Shown here piece by piece: positions 27,137 to 35,889 of a stretch of DNA of 64,000 nt (its first letter is position 1; each line of letters opens with the position of its first letter). Source of the stretch: Alphaproteobacteria bacterium (GTDB lineage Bacteria > Pseudomonadota > Alphaproteobacteria > Rhodobacterales > Rhodobacteraceae); assembly GCA_030425395.1 (NCBI GenBank), contig JAUIAS010000019.1, forward strand, positions 1 to 64,000, in the 5' to 3' direction. The translations under genes were made by a program, and so were the position numbers. The notes under the pieces were generated by a model, which had not been told where the DNA came from, searched no databases, and saw only the letters and a list, made by a program, of their open reading frames with translations.

Positions 27137-30100
27137 ATGGGCTTGCGAAAATTGCTCGGGTTGCCGCCGAAAGCCAACAAGGCCGCAACCGCAACACCGG
27201 AGCCTCGGGAACCACAGGCAGAAGTGCCTGATCGCGGTCCGTATGACGCGGTTCTGGCCAAACACGACCAACTCGCCGGGCATCCCGGTTTCGCAAAGCT
27301 GTCCGACGAACAGCGCGCCGCCTTTGTCCGCGCCCGGGAAGAGGCAGAGGCCCTCGCGGCGAATGATCAGTTTGCACAGGCCGCAAAACGTGTGACGGAC
27401 GCCGTTGCGGCGGCGGCCAAACAGGTGGTGGCCAGCCAGACCTCGGCCAAGGATTACGACGCCGCCAGGACCAAGATCAGCGGCGCGCTGGACGGCGCGC
27501 GGCTATTGGGAGTGCCGGCCGATCATATCGCGGCGCTGACCCGGCGTTTCGAGGGGATCGTGGCCGGTGCCGACGACGATATCGTTGCGGCGGCCACGGC
27601 GATGGGCGCTTTGCTGACCGATATGGCCAACGATCCTGTGATCAAAGAGGCCCGCGCGGCACGCCAGCGCGTGCTGGCCGACAAGGACACCGTCGAAGCC
27701 GCCGCGCGCGAGGCGCTCAACGTGGCGACGGATACGCCCGTTGTTCTCAAACAGAACCGTATTCTTGCCGATGCCCTGCCCAAGATAGCCTTTTGCGCGG
27801 GCGCGCTCGATTTCATCGGCGCGGCGCGTTACATGGGTGTTTGCGACGCATGCATTGTTGCGATCAATGGGGAAAAGCCCGCAATCGAGGCCGCACAGCA
27901 ATTGCGCGATGAGGTTTTGCGCGCCCGCGCCGCGATGGACGCCGACGTCAAGGCGGCGCGCGTGATTTATGGCACCACCGACGAGGCCACAGACATCGTC
28001 GAGAAATTCCGCAGCACGGACCAGTCTTTCGAAGGGGCGATGATCGCGCGCGATTTCACGGTGGCCAAGGCCCTGTTGCCCCGGCTCGAGGCGCTGGCCA
28101 AACAGGTCCAGACCTTCAAGGATGCCATGGATGGCGATATTGCCCTGCGCAACGCACGCGAGGCGCGTGACAAACGGCTGATCGCAATCGACAAGGCCTT
28201 TGCCGCAACACCTGCCGCCACGGCGGAAATGGAACGGATCAAAAAGGCGTTCGTTTCGGGCTGGGACGACTACGTCGCCGCCGAGGATGCTGAAAACGAT
28301 GCGGCTTGCATTGACCTGCTCGCCAAGATCGAACAATTGCTTGTCGAATACGGCACGGCGACGGATGCAGCAGCCGAGGAACTCGACAAGGAACGCCAGA
28401 AAAACGAGATCTGGAAAAACGACTGCAAGCGCCGCTATTCCGCGATGCTCAAGATCAAGCCGGTGATCCCGGCCATGGTCGCCGCCATAACCGGGGCCAA
28501 GGCGGCGTTCGAGCAAACCAATACCGCCTCAGCCGCCAAGGATTTCACCGCGGCACTTGATGCGGTGCAGGGGCTCAAGGGGCTGCTGGATCAGGTGGAC
28601 GGGCTCAAGGACGAAAATGCCGCCGGGAGCCGCGAACGCAATCTCGGCTGGGCAGAGTATAAAAAGCACCAGAAATTGTGTCAGGACGCGCTGGACGTCA
28701 AACCCTTTACCGAAGAAATGGGCCGCCTCTACAAGGCATTCGTGGACAGCCACGATCAATTTCACACGCTGCGCAAATCCGGTGATGCGACCTGGGCGGA
28801 TGCGCTGCCTGATGTGCTGGACAAGGCGCGCGCCGTTCTCGCCAACGTAGAAGCGAACGCCGCAGGCGAAGCCGAGGCCGAAGCGGCCGCAGGCCGGGCG
28901 CGCGACGCCGCCATTCCGGAATACAACCGCGCCAAGCGCATCGCCGAGAAATACGAACCCGACAGCAATGCCGACAAGCAAAAGCTGGTCAGCGTTGCGA
29001 TCCAGTTCAACACCGCATTCCAGGCGGGCCGCTACATCGAATCCATGGCGCATCTGGAAAACCTGCCCGCAGCCGTCGCGGTGATTGACGAAAAGGAACC
29101 GGTCTGGCGCGCGGCACAGGAACAGAAGAAGGACGATTACGAAAAGGACGCGCGCGGCCTCAAGGCCGATTACGACACCGTCATCGGCTTTGAAAACGTC
29201 CTGCCCGGAATCGCGGCGCAGATCCAGTCCGCCAAGGACCTGCGCAAAGACGCCGACGCGCTCGCCAAGAAAGAAGACTTTGGCAAGGCAGGCGCGGCGC
29301 AGGGCAAGCTGTCTGATCTCGTGGCCGAGATGATGAAACGCAAGCCGCTGCATGACCAGTCAGTGACCGACAAGGCATGGATCGCCGCCCGCAAGACCGC
29401 AATCGGCGGCGACGTCGACGATGTCATTGATGCCTTTGCGTTGTTGCCTGAAACGCTCGATATCCAGACACGCATGCAATATGCCCGCGACACTGCCGGC
29501 ACTCTGGAAACCGATCTGGATTTCCCCGCCGCGCGCGCCCAATGGGAAGAACTGGAACGCCTGTTGCAGTCCTGGAGCGACAAGGAACAGGAAAACCAAG
29601 ATGCCTGGACGGATGAGGCCAAGGCGGTTCACGACAAGCTGAGCCTGATCAAGGCCGACCGCGACATCGCCGACACGATCCGCGGCATCACCCCGGAACT
29701 CAAGGCGCTGGTCACTGACTATGAGGCCGCCGAAAGCAAGTTCTTTGCCGCCTACAAGGCGCGCGACTGGGCGCTTGCCGATGATCTTCTGGGCGAATAC
29801 GGGCGCACGGCGGGCCTTGTTGCCGGGGCCAAGGGCACGTTCGATGCGGCCTTGGTCGAAGCAGGCCCCCGCAAGGACGCAGCCCGCGATGCCCTGACCA
29901 ACACGTCGCCCGAAGACCTCAAGGATAAGCCCACGGAAGAAAAGCTTGCCCTGCTGGACGATCTGCGCGCCACGGGCGAAAAACTCACACCCGAAGAACG
30001 CAAGCTGCAACGCAAGCTCTACAATGCGCTGGATTACGATCCCGAGTTCAAGAAGGTTGACGAGGAACGCCGCGACGCATTGATCGAGGCGCTCAAATCC

Positions 30101-30622
30101 GATCGCGAAATAACCGAGGCGCGCGGCACCTGGGGCACCAAGACCGACGATGAGCGACTTGCGGTGCTGATGAAAGTGCTGAATGCCGAATGCAAGGTAT
30201 ATGACATACCGGCCCCTGCGGTGCGGCTTTTCAATGAACCGCCCGGCGATGAAGGGTTCTTTTCCTCAGGGTCGATGACCCTCAATCTCAACACCCATCC
30301 TGAAAGCGGCTGGTCCGACTACAAGGAAGCGGTAAACACCGTTGTGCACGAGAATATGCACAATTATCAGGCGGTTCTGGTTCAACGGCTTGAGGAAGGC
30401 ATTATCACCAAGGACGATCCCGAATACATGCAGGCGAAAATTTTTGCCGCCAACGATGCGCCCGGGGGATATGTCGATACGGAAGAAACTCTCGATGATG
30501 ACGAAGCGGGCACAAACCCCTACAAGACCCAACCGCTTGAGGCCCACGCCTGGGATACCGGGGACGGGGTGGCCGAAGAGCTTGTTGCAGGACCTCCGCC
30601 CGAACGCGGTGTCCGGCTGTGA
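27137..30622 (+). CDS. Giant helical-repeat protein with C-terminal zinc-peptidase motif
   Basis: A 1161-residue protein with no signal peptide. Residues about 40-950 are almost wholly helical and Ala/Asp/Lys-rich. They hold some eight to ten divergent units ending in a D-F/W-x-x-A-x-x-L-L pattern (for example RDFTVAKALLPRLEALAK, DFGKAGAAQGKLSDLV, DFPAARAQWEELERLL). The C-terminal domain, from about 990, has the zinc motif HENMH (H1071, E1072, H1075) in TVVHENMHNYQAVL and a later TQPLEAHAWDTGD with E1135 as likely third ligand. This layout resembles HExxHxxQ...QPxExxAW metallopeptidases found at the ends of toxins and effectors; that link is an inference. ATG 27137 is chosen over GTG 27128 because it is better spaced from GGGGAGA. 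A small gene follows 21 bases downstream. Confidence 0.7.
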   Translation: MGLRKLLGLPPKANKAATATPEPREPQAEVPDRGPYDAVLAKHDQLAGHPGFAKLSDEQRAAFVRAREEAEALAANDQFAQAAKRVTDAVAAAAKQVVASQTSAKDYDAARTKISGALDGARLLGVPADHIAALTRRFEGIVAGADDDIVAAATAMGALLTDMANDPVIKEARAARQRVLADKDTVEAAAREALNVATDTPVVLKQNRILADALPKIAFCAGALDFIGAARYMGVCDACIVAINGEKPAIEAAQQLRDEVLRARAAMDADVKAARVIYGTTDEATDIVEKFRSTDQSFEGAMIARDFTVAKALLPRLEALAKQVQTFKDAMDGDIALRNAREARDKRLIAIDKAFAATPAATAEMERIKKAFVSGWDDYVAAEDAENDAACIDLLAKIEQLLVEYGTATDAAAEELDKERQKNEIWKNDCKRRYSAMLKIKPVIPAMVAAITGAKAAFEQTNTASAAKDFTAALDAVQGLKGLLDQVDGLKDENAAGSRERNLGWAEYKKHQKLCQDALDVKPFTEEMGRLYKAFVDSHDQFHTLRKSGDATWADALPDVLDKARAVLANVEANAAGEAEAEAAAGRARDAAIPEYNRAKRIAEKYEPDSNADKQKLVSVAIQFNTAFQAGRYIESMAHLENLPAAVAVIDEKEPVWRAAQEQKKDDYEKDARGLKADYDTVIGFENVLPGIAAQIQSAKDLRKDADALAKKEDFGKAGAAQGKLSDLVAEMMKRKPLHDQSVTDKAWIAARKTAIGGDVDDVIDAFALLPETLDIQTRMQYARDTAGTLETDLDFPAARAQWEELERLLQSWSDKEQENQDAWTDEAKAVHDKLSLIKADRDIADTIRGITPELKALVTDYEAAESKFFAAYKARDWALADDLLGEYGRTAGLVAGAKGTFDAALVEAGPRKDAARDALTNTSPEDLKDKPTEEKLALLDDLRATGEKLTPEERKLQRKLYNALDYDPEFKKVDEERRDALIEALKSDREITEARGTWGTKTDDERLAVLMKVLNAECKVYDIPAPAVRLFNEPPGDEGFFSSGSMTLNLNTHPESGWSDYKEAVNTVVHENMHNYQAVLVQRLEEGIITKDDPEYMQAKIFAANDAPGGYVDTEETLDDDEAGTNPYKTQPLEAHAWDTGDGVAEELVAGPPPERGVRL

Positions 30623-30643
30623 TGACAATAAAGGAACACGCAA

Positions 30644-31093
30644 ATGGCTGACCAGGCTCCTCTGAGGATCGTCTATGTGTTCGGTGACGGTGACGAAAGC
30701 GACATGGCGCTGGGCACGATCACCCGCGACGGCATGATCGACATCACGCGCGTGGCACCGGGACAGGAGACGGCCGTCGAAACAATGGTGGCAGAGTTGA
30801 ACGGTGCCGAACGCATGTTCTTGCGCGATGCCCACACCAATGCCGAAACCGGCCGCGCGGCCATGACGAAACAGGCCATTCTGCGCGGCGGGCCGGGGTT
30901 TCTGGATGCCCTGTGCCAAACGGTGCAGCGGTTCTACAAGGCGGATCTGCGCTTTGACCGGACGGTGTTCGAAGGCGGGGAACAGTTGATCCCCGATCAG
31001 GACATCGGACAGGAAGACGCGGCCGAAGACGATACCCCGCCGCAGCCCGACATGACACCCTTGCCGGATGCCAAACCCGGCATCGACATCTGA
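30644..31093 (+). CDS. Small acidic protein, partner of the helical-repeat metallopeptidase
   Basis: A 149-residue soluble acidic protein with good start signals (AAAGGAA before ATG 30644). Residues 5-50 look like beta strands (LRIVYVFGDGDESDMALGTI); the middle is helical; the last 35 residues are disordered and rich in Asp and Pro. No known family is recognised. It follows the large protein by 21 bases on the same strand and nothing else in the operon is obvious, so it may be a chaperone, inhibitor or immunity protein for the peptidase. That role is only an inference from position. Confidence 0.55.
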   Translation: MADQAPLRIVYVFGDGDESDMALGTITRDGMIDITRVAPGQETAVETMVAELNGAERMFLRDAHTNAETGRAAMTKQAILRGGPGFLDALCQTVQRFYKADLRFDRTVFEGGEQLIPDQDIGQEDAAEDDTPPQPDMTPLPDAKPGIDI

Positions 31094-31162
31094 CCGGCGC
31101 GCGGGTGTCTGGCGCAAGCGGACAACGCCGCGACCCAATGTTTGACGGTGTGGAGGCAAACA

Positions 31163-31951
31163 GTGCAACAGGCGCGTGATTTTCTGGACGAGACCGAGGC
31201 CCTCGCGGCGTTGCTGGAAACGATGGACCCGGCGGGGTGGGATCAGCCGACCCGGTTCAAAGGGTGGACGCCCAACGACATTCTGGTGCACCTGCATTTC
31301 TGGAACCGGATGGTCGATTTATCCCTGACCGACCCGGAGGCCTTTGCGACCATTGCCGCCGGCGCAGCCGAGGCATTGCCAAAGGGCACGTTGCGGTCGC
31401 TGGAACAGGCGCATGTGTCCGAACGGGGGGCGGCCCTGCGGACGGCCTGGCTCGGGGCGGCGCGCGCGATGGCGCTGCGCTGGGCAGAGGTGGACCCGCG
31501 CCAGCGGCTGCCGTGGGTCGGGCCCGAGATGTCGGCACGCTCGTCGATGACGGCGCGTCTCATGGAAACATGGGCGCATGGGCAGGCGATCTACGACATG
31601 CTCAGCCAATCCCGCCCCGAAAACGACCGGATCCGCAACGTGGTTGTGCTGGGCGTCAATGCGTTTGGCTGGTCCCACCGGGTCAATGGCTGGGAGGTCC
31701 CGGACCCCATGCCCGAACTGCACCTGACCGCCCCTTCCGGCGCGCTCTGGCAATTCGGCGGCCCCGATGCGGCCAACCGCATCACCGGATCGGCCACCGA
31801 ATTCGCTCAGGTCGTCACCCAGACCCGCAATATCGCGGACACCGACCTCGTGGTGGAAGGCCCGATCGCAACCCGCTGGATGCAGACCGCACAGTGCTTT
31901 GCCGGTCCGCGTCAGCCGCCGCCGCCGCCGGGCACACGGCGCCCCGGTTAA
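31163..31951 (+). CDS. DinB-like metal-binding protein (MDMPI_N/TIGR03084 type)
   Basis: A 262-residue protein with an N-terminal four-helix DinB-like fold. HLHFWNRMVD and WAHGQAIYDML carry the histidines expected to bind metal, and a C-terminal beta domain is present (from about 170). Relatives are annotated TIGR03084 or mycothiol-dependent maleylpyruvate isomerase-like, but alphaproteobacteria lack mycothiol, so the thiol partner is uncertain. GTG 31163 is chosen because GGAGG lies six bases before it; the longer TTG start at 31142 would bury that site. It ends in a proline-rich tail. Confidence 0.72.
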   Translation: MQQARDFLDETEALAALLETMDPAGWDQPTRFKGWTPNDILVHLHFWNRMVDLSLTDPEAFATIAAGAAEALPKGTLRSLEQAHVSERGAALRTAWLGAARAMALRWAEVDPRQRLPWVGPEMSARSSMTARLMETWAHGQAIYDMLSQSRPENDRIRNVVVLGVNAFGWSHRVNGWEVPDPMPELHLTAPSGALWQFGGPDAANRITGSATEFAQVVTQTRNIADTDLVVEGPIATRWMQTAQCFAGPRQPPPPPGTRRPG

Positions 31952-31961
31952 TCCGGCACCT

Positions 31962-32030
31962 GCTTCTTTCTCGGGTCAAATACCCCGGGGGTGAGCGGCG
32001 CAGCCGCGAGGGGGCAGCGCCCCCTCTTGG
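31962..32030. repeat. Intergenic hairpin repeat between convergent genes
   Basis: This stretch holds successive stems: GCGGC with GCCGC (31995-32007) and GAGGGGGC with GCCCCCTC (32008-32026), after CGGGTCAAATACCCCGGGGG. From memory this is a common intergenic sequence in Rhodobacteraceae. It lies between the converging DinB-like and AEC genes, so it may act as a two-way terminator. Confidence 0.5.
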
Positions 32031-32047
32031 TCCGCATCACATTGGGA

Positions 32048-32950
32048 TCACGCCAGCCACGCAAGCGACACCAGCGACAGGACCGAGGTCCAGATCACTA
32101 CCGGTGCGATCTGATCCGTGCGCACCCCGTGCAGCATCGCCAGGGCAAAGGCCATCGCTCCTGATGGCCCTGCCGCCCCCAGAACCAGCAGCGTGTTCCA
32201 GTTGTCCGGGCGGGTGCCGACATGCAGCGCGGCCCAGACCAGCGCCGGAAATACCAGCAGCTTGAGACCGGACACCACCGCGATTGTGCGGCTCGGTCGC
32301 AGGGCATGGCCGGACAGGATCACCCCCAGCGCCAGCAGGGTCAGCGGTGCCGCCGCCGCCCCGGCAAATCCCAGTCCCGTAGAAACCGGTTCCGGCAAGG
32401 CCATCCCAGCGGCATTGACCAGCAGGCCAATGAGGATCGCAATCAGGACCGGGTTTGACAGAACCCGGCGCAGGGATTGGCCGATGCTCGCCTGTCGGTT
32501 GGCCATCAGGTCGGTTGTCACGATGAAAAAGGCAAATGTGACTGTCGCATCCCAGGCCACGATGCTGGTGATCGGCAGCGCCGCCGCCTCGCCATAGATC
32601 AGCGTCGCGATCGGCCCGACATACAGCAGGGTGTTCACGAAAACCGTGCACATCGCCAGCAGCCACGCTTCGATCGTCTCGCGGCCCAGAACGGTGCGAC
32701 AGATCGCGAATGTGGCACCGAACAGGCCCAGCTGACACAGCGCATAAAGGCCGATGCCATCGACCCGGATCGCAGCCACGTCGATGCTGCTGACCAGGGT
32801 CAGGATCAATGCGGGTTGCATCACGAGAAACGCGATCCTGTTCAGCGCGGCAGCCTCGGCGCGCTCAACGGCCCCGAAGCGTCCCAGCAAAAAGCCCAGT
32901 GCCAGAATCCAGAAGACCGGCAGAATATCATGGGTCAGAACGTCAAGCAT
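32048..32950 (-). CDS. AEC-family (auxin efflux carrier-like) permease
   Basis: A 300-residue membrane protein with ten predicted helices in two five-helix halves, as in the AEC family. Relatives include malonate and other carboxylate carriers. It lies two bases after the PhyH stop, as the last gene of a minus-strand run: SAF oxidoreductase, transketolase, PhyH and AEC. It is likely to move a substrate or product of that pathway. Confidence 0.85.
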   Translation of the reverse strand: MLDVLTHDILPVFWILALGFLLGRFGAVERAEAAALNRIAFLVMQPALILTLVSSIDVAAIRVDGIGLYALCQLGLFGATFAICRTVLGRETIEAWLLAMCTVFVNTLLYVGPIATLIYGEAAALPITSIVAWDATVTFAFFIVTTDLMANRQASIGQSLRRVLSNPVLIAILIGLLVNAAGMALPEPVSTGLGFAGAAAAPLTLLALGVILSGHALRPSRTIAVVSGLKLLVFPALVWAALHVGTRPDNWNTLLVLGAAGPSGAMAFALAMLHGVRTDQIAPVVIWTSVLSLVSLAWLA

Positions 32951-32952
32951 GG

Positions 32953-33831
32953 TCAGGCGTAGATGCCCTTACGCTTTGCCGCGCCTTTCATCATCGCCTT
33001 GGCGCGGGCGCTGCGTATTTCGTCGAAAAGCGCCACGCCGCGTGGATCAAACAGCCGCCGGGGTGCGCCGTAATGGGTGAAATTCCCGATACGGTCCACC
33101 CCACGCGCGATCATCGCATAATCGGTGTCGGCCTCGCTCTGCGCGACGCGCGGCGAGATATAGCGCACCACCATCCCAATGCGTCGGTCCTCGGACCGGT
33201 TCGGACCAGACCCGTGGATCGTCAAGCCGTGGTGCAGGGACATCTGCCCCGGCTGCAACACGATGGGCGTGCGATCCTCCGCAGGCACATCCACCTGAAC
33301 TTCCTGACCGCGCGACAGCAGGTTGCGGTCATCAAATGTATCGGCGTGCGGCAGGATTTCCGATTTGTGGCTGCCCGCGACAAACTCCATGCAGCCGCTC
33401 TCCACCGTTGCGGGCGACAGGGCGATCCATGCGGTCACCATCTCAGAGGTGGTGCCCATCCCCCAATAGGTCAGATCCTGATGAATCGACACGAACTGTT
33501 CGGTGTGCGCGTTCTTGATAAAGAATTCTGCGCTGTAGATCAGGATATCGGGACCGATGATGCTTTCGACCACGTCCAGCACATCGGCCCGCGTGGCCAG
33601 ATCATGGGCAAAGGGCATAACGCATTGCGCATTCACGCGCATGTAATTGCCCAGCGGCAGCGGCAGGTCCGCCTCGCGCCAGTCGGCTTCCATCTGTTCC
33701 AGTTGCGCGCGGTATCCCGCAGCCTCCTGCGGGGAAATCACGGGAACCGGAAAAAGAAAACCGTCGCGCCAATACCGGTCGGTTTGCGCCTGCGACAATG
33801 CGCCTGTATCTGCGGAAACGGCGGGGGTCAT
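32953..33831 (-). CDS. Phytanoyl-CoA dioxygenase (PhyH) family protein
   Basis: A 292-residue Fe(II)/2-oxoglutarate oxygenase fold. The iron triad is visible: H117 and D119 in VSIHQDLTYW, and H206 in HGLTIHGSGP, followed by R217 (NRSEDRRIG), which should bind 2-oxoglutarate. It probably hydroxylates a small molecule made or taken up by the neighbouring genes. It is coupled to the AEC permease. A second, distant PhyH gene stands in the other catabolic island. Confidence 0.85.
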   Translation of the reverse strand: MTPAVSADTGALSQAQTDRYWRDGFLFPVPVISPQEAAGYRAQLEQMEADWREADLPLPLGNYMRVNAQCVMPFAHDLATRADVLDVVESIIGPDILIYSAEFFIKNAHTEQFVSIHQDLTYWGMGTTSEMVTAWIALSPATVESGCMEFVAGSHKSEILPHADTFDDRNLLSRGQEVQVDVPAEDRTPIVLQPGQMSLHHGLTIHGSGPNRSEDRRIGMVVRYISPRVAQSEADTDYAMIARGVDRIGNFTHYGAPRRLFDPRGVALFDEIRSARAKAMMKGAAKRKGIYA

Positions 33832-33913
33832 GGCGGCTCCTGTCTGTGTCTTGGGTCCCGCGATGCTACTCTATCGCGGGTGGGTGTAAAGCGTGGCCCC
33901 GTCGTGGGGGTGT

Positions 33914-35878
33914 TCAGCGCCCCGCCAATCGTTGCGCCTCGGTCGCGATGCGATCGACGGTGATGCCGAAATGGCGGTAAAGCTCCGATCCCTGCGCCGA
34001 GGCCCCGTACCCCTGCATCCCCACAAAAACGTCGTCACGGTCAAGCCAGCGATCCCAGCCAAAGGGCAGGGCGGCTTCCACGGCGATGCGGGGCGCTGTG
34101 CCCAGAACTTCGGCGCGGTAGGCGGCATCCTGTTGCTCGAACAGCTCCCAGCACGGCATGGACACAACCGTGGCGGCGATCCCCTCTGTCGCCAGCCCGG
34201 CCTGCGCACGGACGGCAAGGCCCACCTCGGTGCCGGTGGCGATGATCGTGATGTCGCGCGCTTCGCCCCGGGCAGGCACCAGAACATAGGCCCCCCGCGC
34301 CGACAGGTTTTCCCCACGCGCCGACGGGCGCACCGGATCTGCATCCTGCCGCGACAGCGCCAGCATTGACGGCCCGTCGCGGTGGCTCTGGGCAAGCGCC
34401 CACGCCTCGGCGGTTTCCACCGCGCAGGCAGGGCGAAAGACACGCATATTGGGCATGGCGCGGAAGGCGGCGAGGATCTCGACCGGCTGATGGGTGGGAC
34501 CGTTGCTTCCCACGCCGATGGAATCGTGGCTGAACACGAACAGCGCGGGCAAACCCATCAGGGCCGCCATCCGCATCGCGGGGCGTTCATAATCGGCAAA
34601 GGCCAGATAGGTCACGTTCACCGGTCGCAGCCCACCATGCGCGGCGATCCCGCAGGCCATCGCGCCCATCAGATGTTCGCGCACCCCGCAATGCACGTAT
34701 GACCCGCCGCGATTGGTGGCCGTAAAGGCGTCACGCGCGCGCTTGTGGTTCGTGGGCGCTTCCAGATCGGCGCAGAGCACCATTGTGTCCGGCAACGGCT
34801 CTGCCAGCGCGTCGCAGACATCGCCGGATGACAGGATCGTGGGGCGCGCGGCACCGGTGGGGATTTCCTGTGCGATCTGCGTCCAGATATCCGCGCCTTT
34901 GGGTGCGTCTCCGCTGATCCAGCGGTCAAATTCCGCGCGGTCGGTGTGGGCTGCGCGGGCATCCTGCCAAGCGGCGCGCGCCTGCGCACCCCGCGCCATG
35001 GCAGACCGCCAATCGGCATAGATCGCGTCCGGCACATGAAAGGCAGGATGCGGCCAGCCACGCGCCGTTCGGGCGGCTTCCGCGTCAAGGGGTGTCAGCG
35101 GCGCGCTATGGCCACCGCGCTGACCCTCCAATCGCGGAATACCACGCGCGATCTGGGTGCGGCACGCAATCAGCGTCGGGCGGTCGTCGGCGCGGGCGGC
35201 GCGCATCGCGGCATCGACGGCGGCAATATCATGGCCGTCCACTTCGATCACCTGCCAGCGCGCCGCGCGGAACCGCGCGGGAATATCCTCGGAAATCGAC
35301 AGGGCGGTGTCCCCGTCATCGGTGATGCGGTTGTCATCCCAGAGAAAGGTCAGCCGCCCCAGCGCCAGATGCCCCGCCAGTGAAATCGCCTCTTGTCCCA
35401 TGCCTTCTTGCAGGCAACCGTCGCCGACAAAGGCCCATGTCCGGTGGTCCACCAGATCACGACCGAACCGCGCGGCCAGCCGTTCTTCGGCAACGGCCAT
35501 GCCCACCGCGCAGGCGATGCCCTGACCCAAAAGGCCGGTGGTGATCTCAATACCGGCGTCCTGTTCGATCTCGGGGTGTCCCGCACAAACGGAATGCAGG
35601 GTGCGAAAGCTCTTGATCGCGTCCAGCGACAGCTTCTCGTATCCCGCCAGATGCAACACCGAATAGAGCAGCATCGACCCGTGCCCGTTCGACAAAATCA
35701 CCCGGTCCCGATCGGGCCAGAGTGGATCGGCCGGATCGGCCTTTAGGTGATTGGCATAAAGCGTCGCGGCAATCTCGGCCATGCCGAGCGGCACGCCCTG
35801 ATGGCCTTCGCCCGCCTTGACGATGGTGTCGATGGACACAAAGCGGATCGCATCGGCCATCGCCTGAATGTTGCGCAT
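33914..35878 (-). CDS. tkt: Transketolase, full length
   Basis: A 654-residue full-length transketolase using thiamine diphosphate and Mg2+. It has GHQGVPLGMAEI at the N-terminus, the diphosphate-binding GDGCLQEG motif (from residue 152) and a pyrimidine domain containing DSIGVGSNGPTHQPVE, then the C-terminal domain. It starts 11 bases after the SAF oxidoreductase stop, so it belongs to a catabolic operon rather than to a pentose-phosphate housekeeping group. A split transketolase is encoded divergently 2 kb away. The donor and acceptor sugars are unknown. Confidence 0.9.
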   Translation of the reverse strand: MRNIQAMADAIRFVSIDTIVKAGEGHQGVPLGMAEIAATLYANHLKADPADPLWPDRDRVILSNGHGSMLLYSVLHLAGYEKLSLDAIKSFRTLHSVCAGHPEIEQDAGIEITTGLLGQGIACAVGMAVAEERLAARFGRDLVDHRTWAFVGDGCLQEGMGQEAISLAGHLALGRLTFLWDDNRITDDGDTALSISEDIPARFRAARWQVIEVDGHDIAAVDAAMRAARADDRPTLIACRTQIARGIPRLEGQRGGHSAPLTPLDAEAARTARGWPHPAFHVPDAIYADWRSAMARGAQARAAWQDARAAHTDRAEFDRWISGDAPKGADIWTQIAQEIPTGAARPTILSSGDVCDALAEPLPDTMVLCADLEAPTNHKRARDAFTATNRGGSYVHCGVREHLMGAMACGIAAHGGLRPVNVTYLAFADYERPAMRMAALMGLPALFVFSHDSIGVGSNGPTHQPVEILAAFRAMPNMRVFRPACAVETAEAWALAQSHRDGPSMLALSRQDADPVRPSARGENLSARGAYVLVPARGEARDITIIATGTEVGLAVRAQAGLATEGIAATVVSMPCWELFEQQDAAYRAEVLGTAPRIAVEAALPFGWDRWLDRDDVFVGMQGYGASAQGSELYRHFGITVDRIATEAQRLAGR

Positions 35879-35889
35879 CTCTTGCCCTC

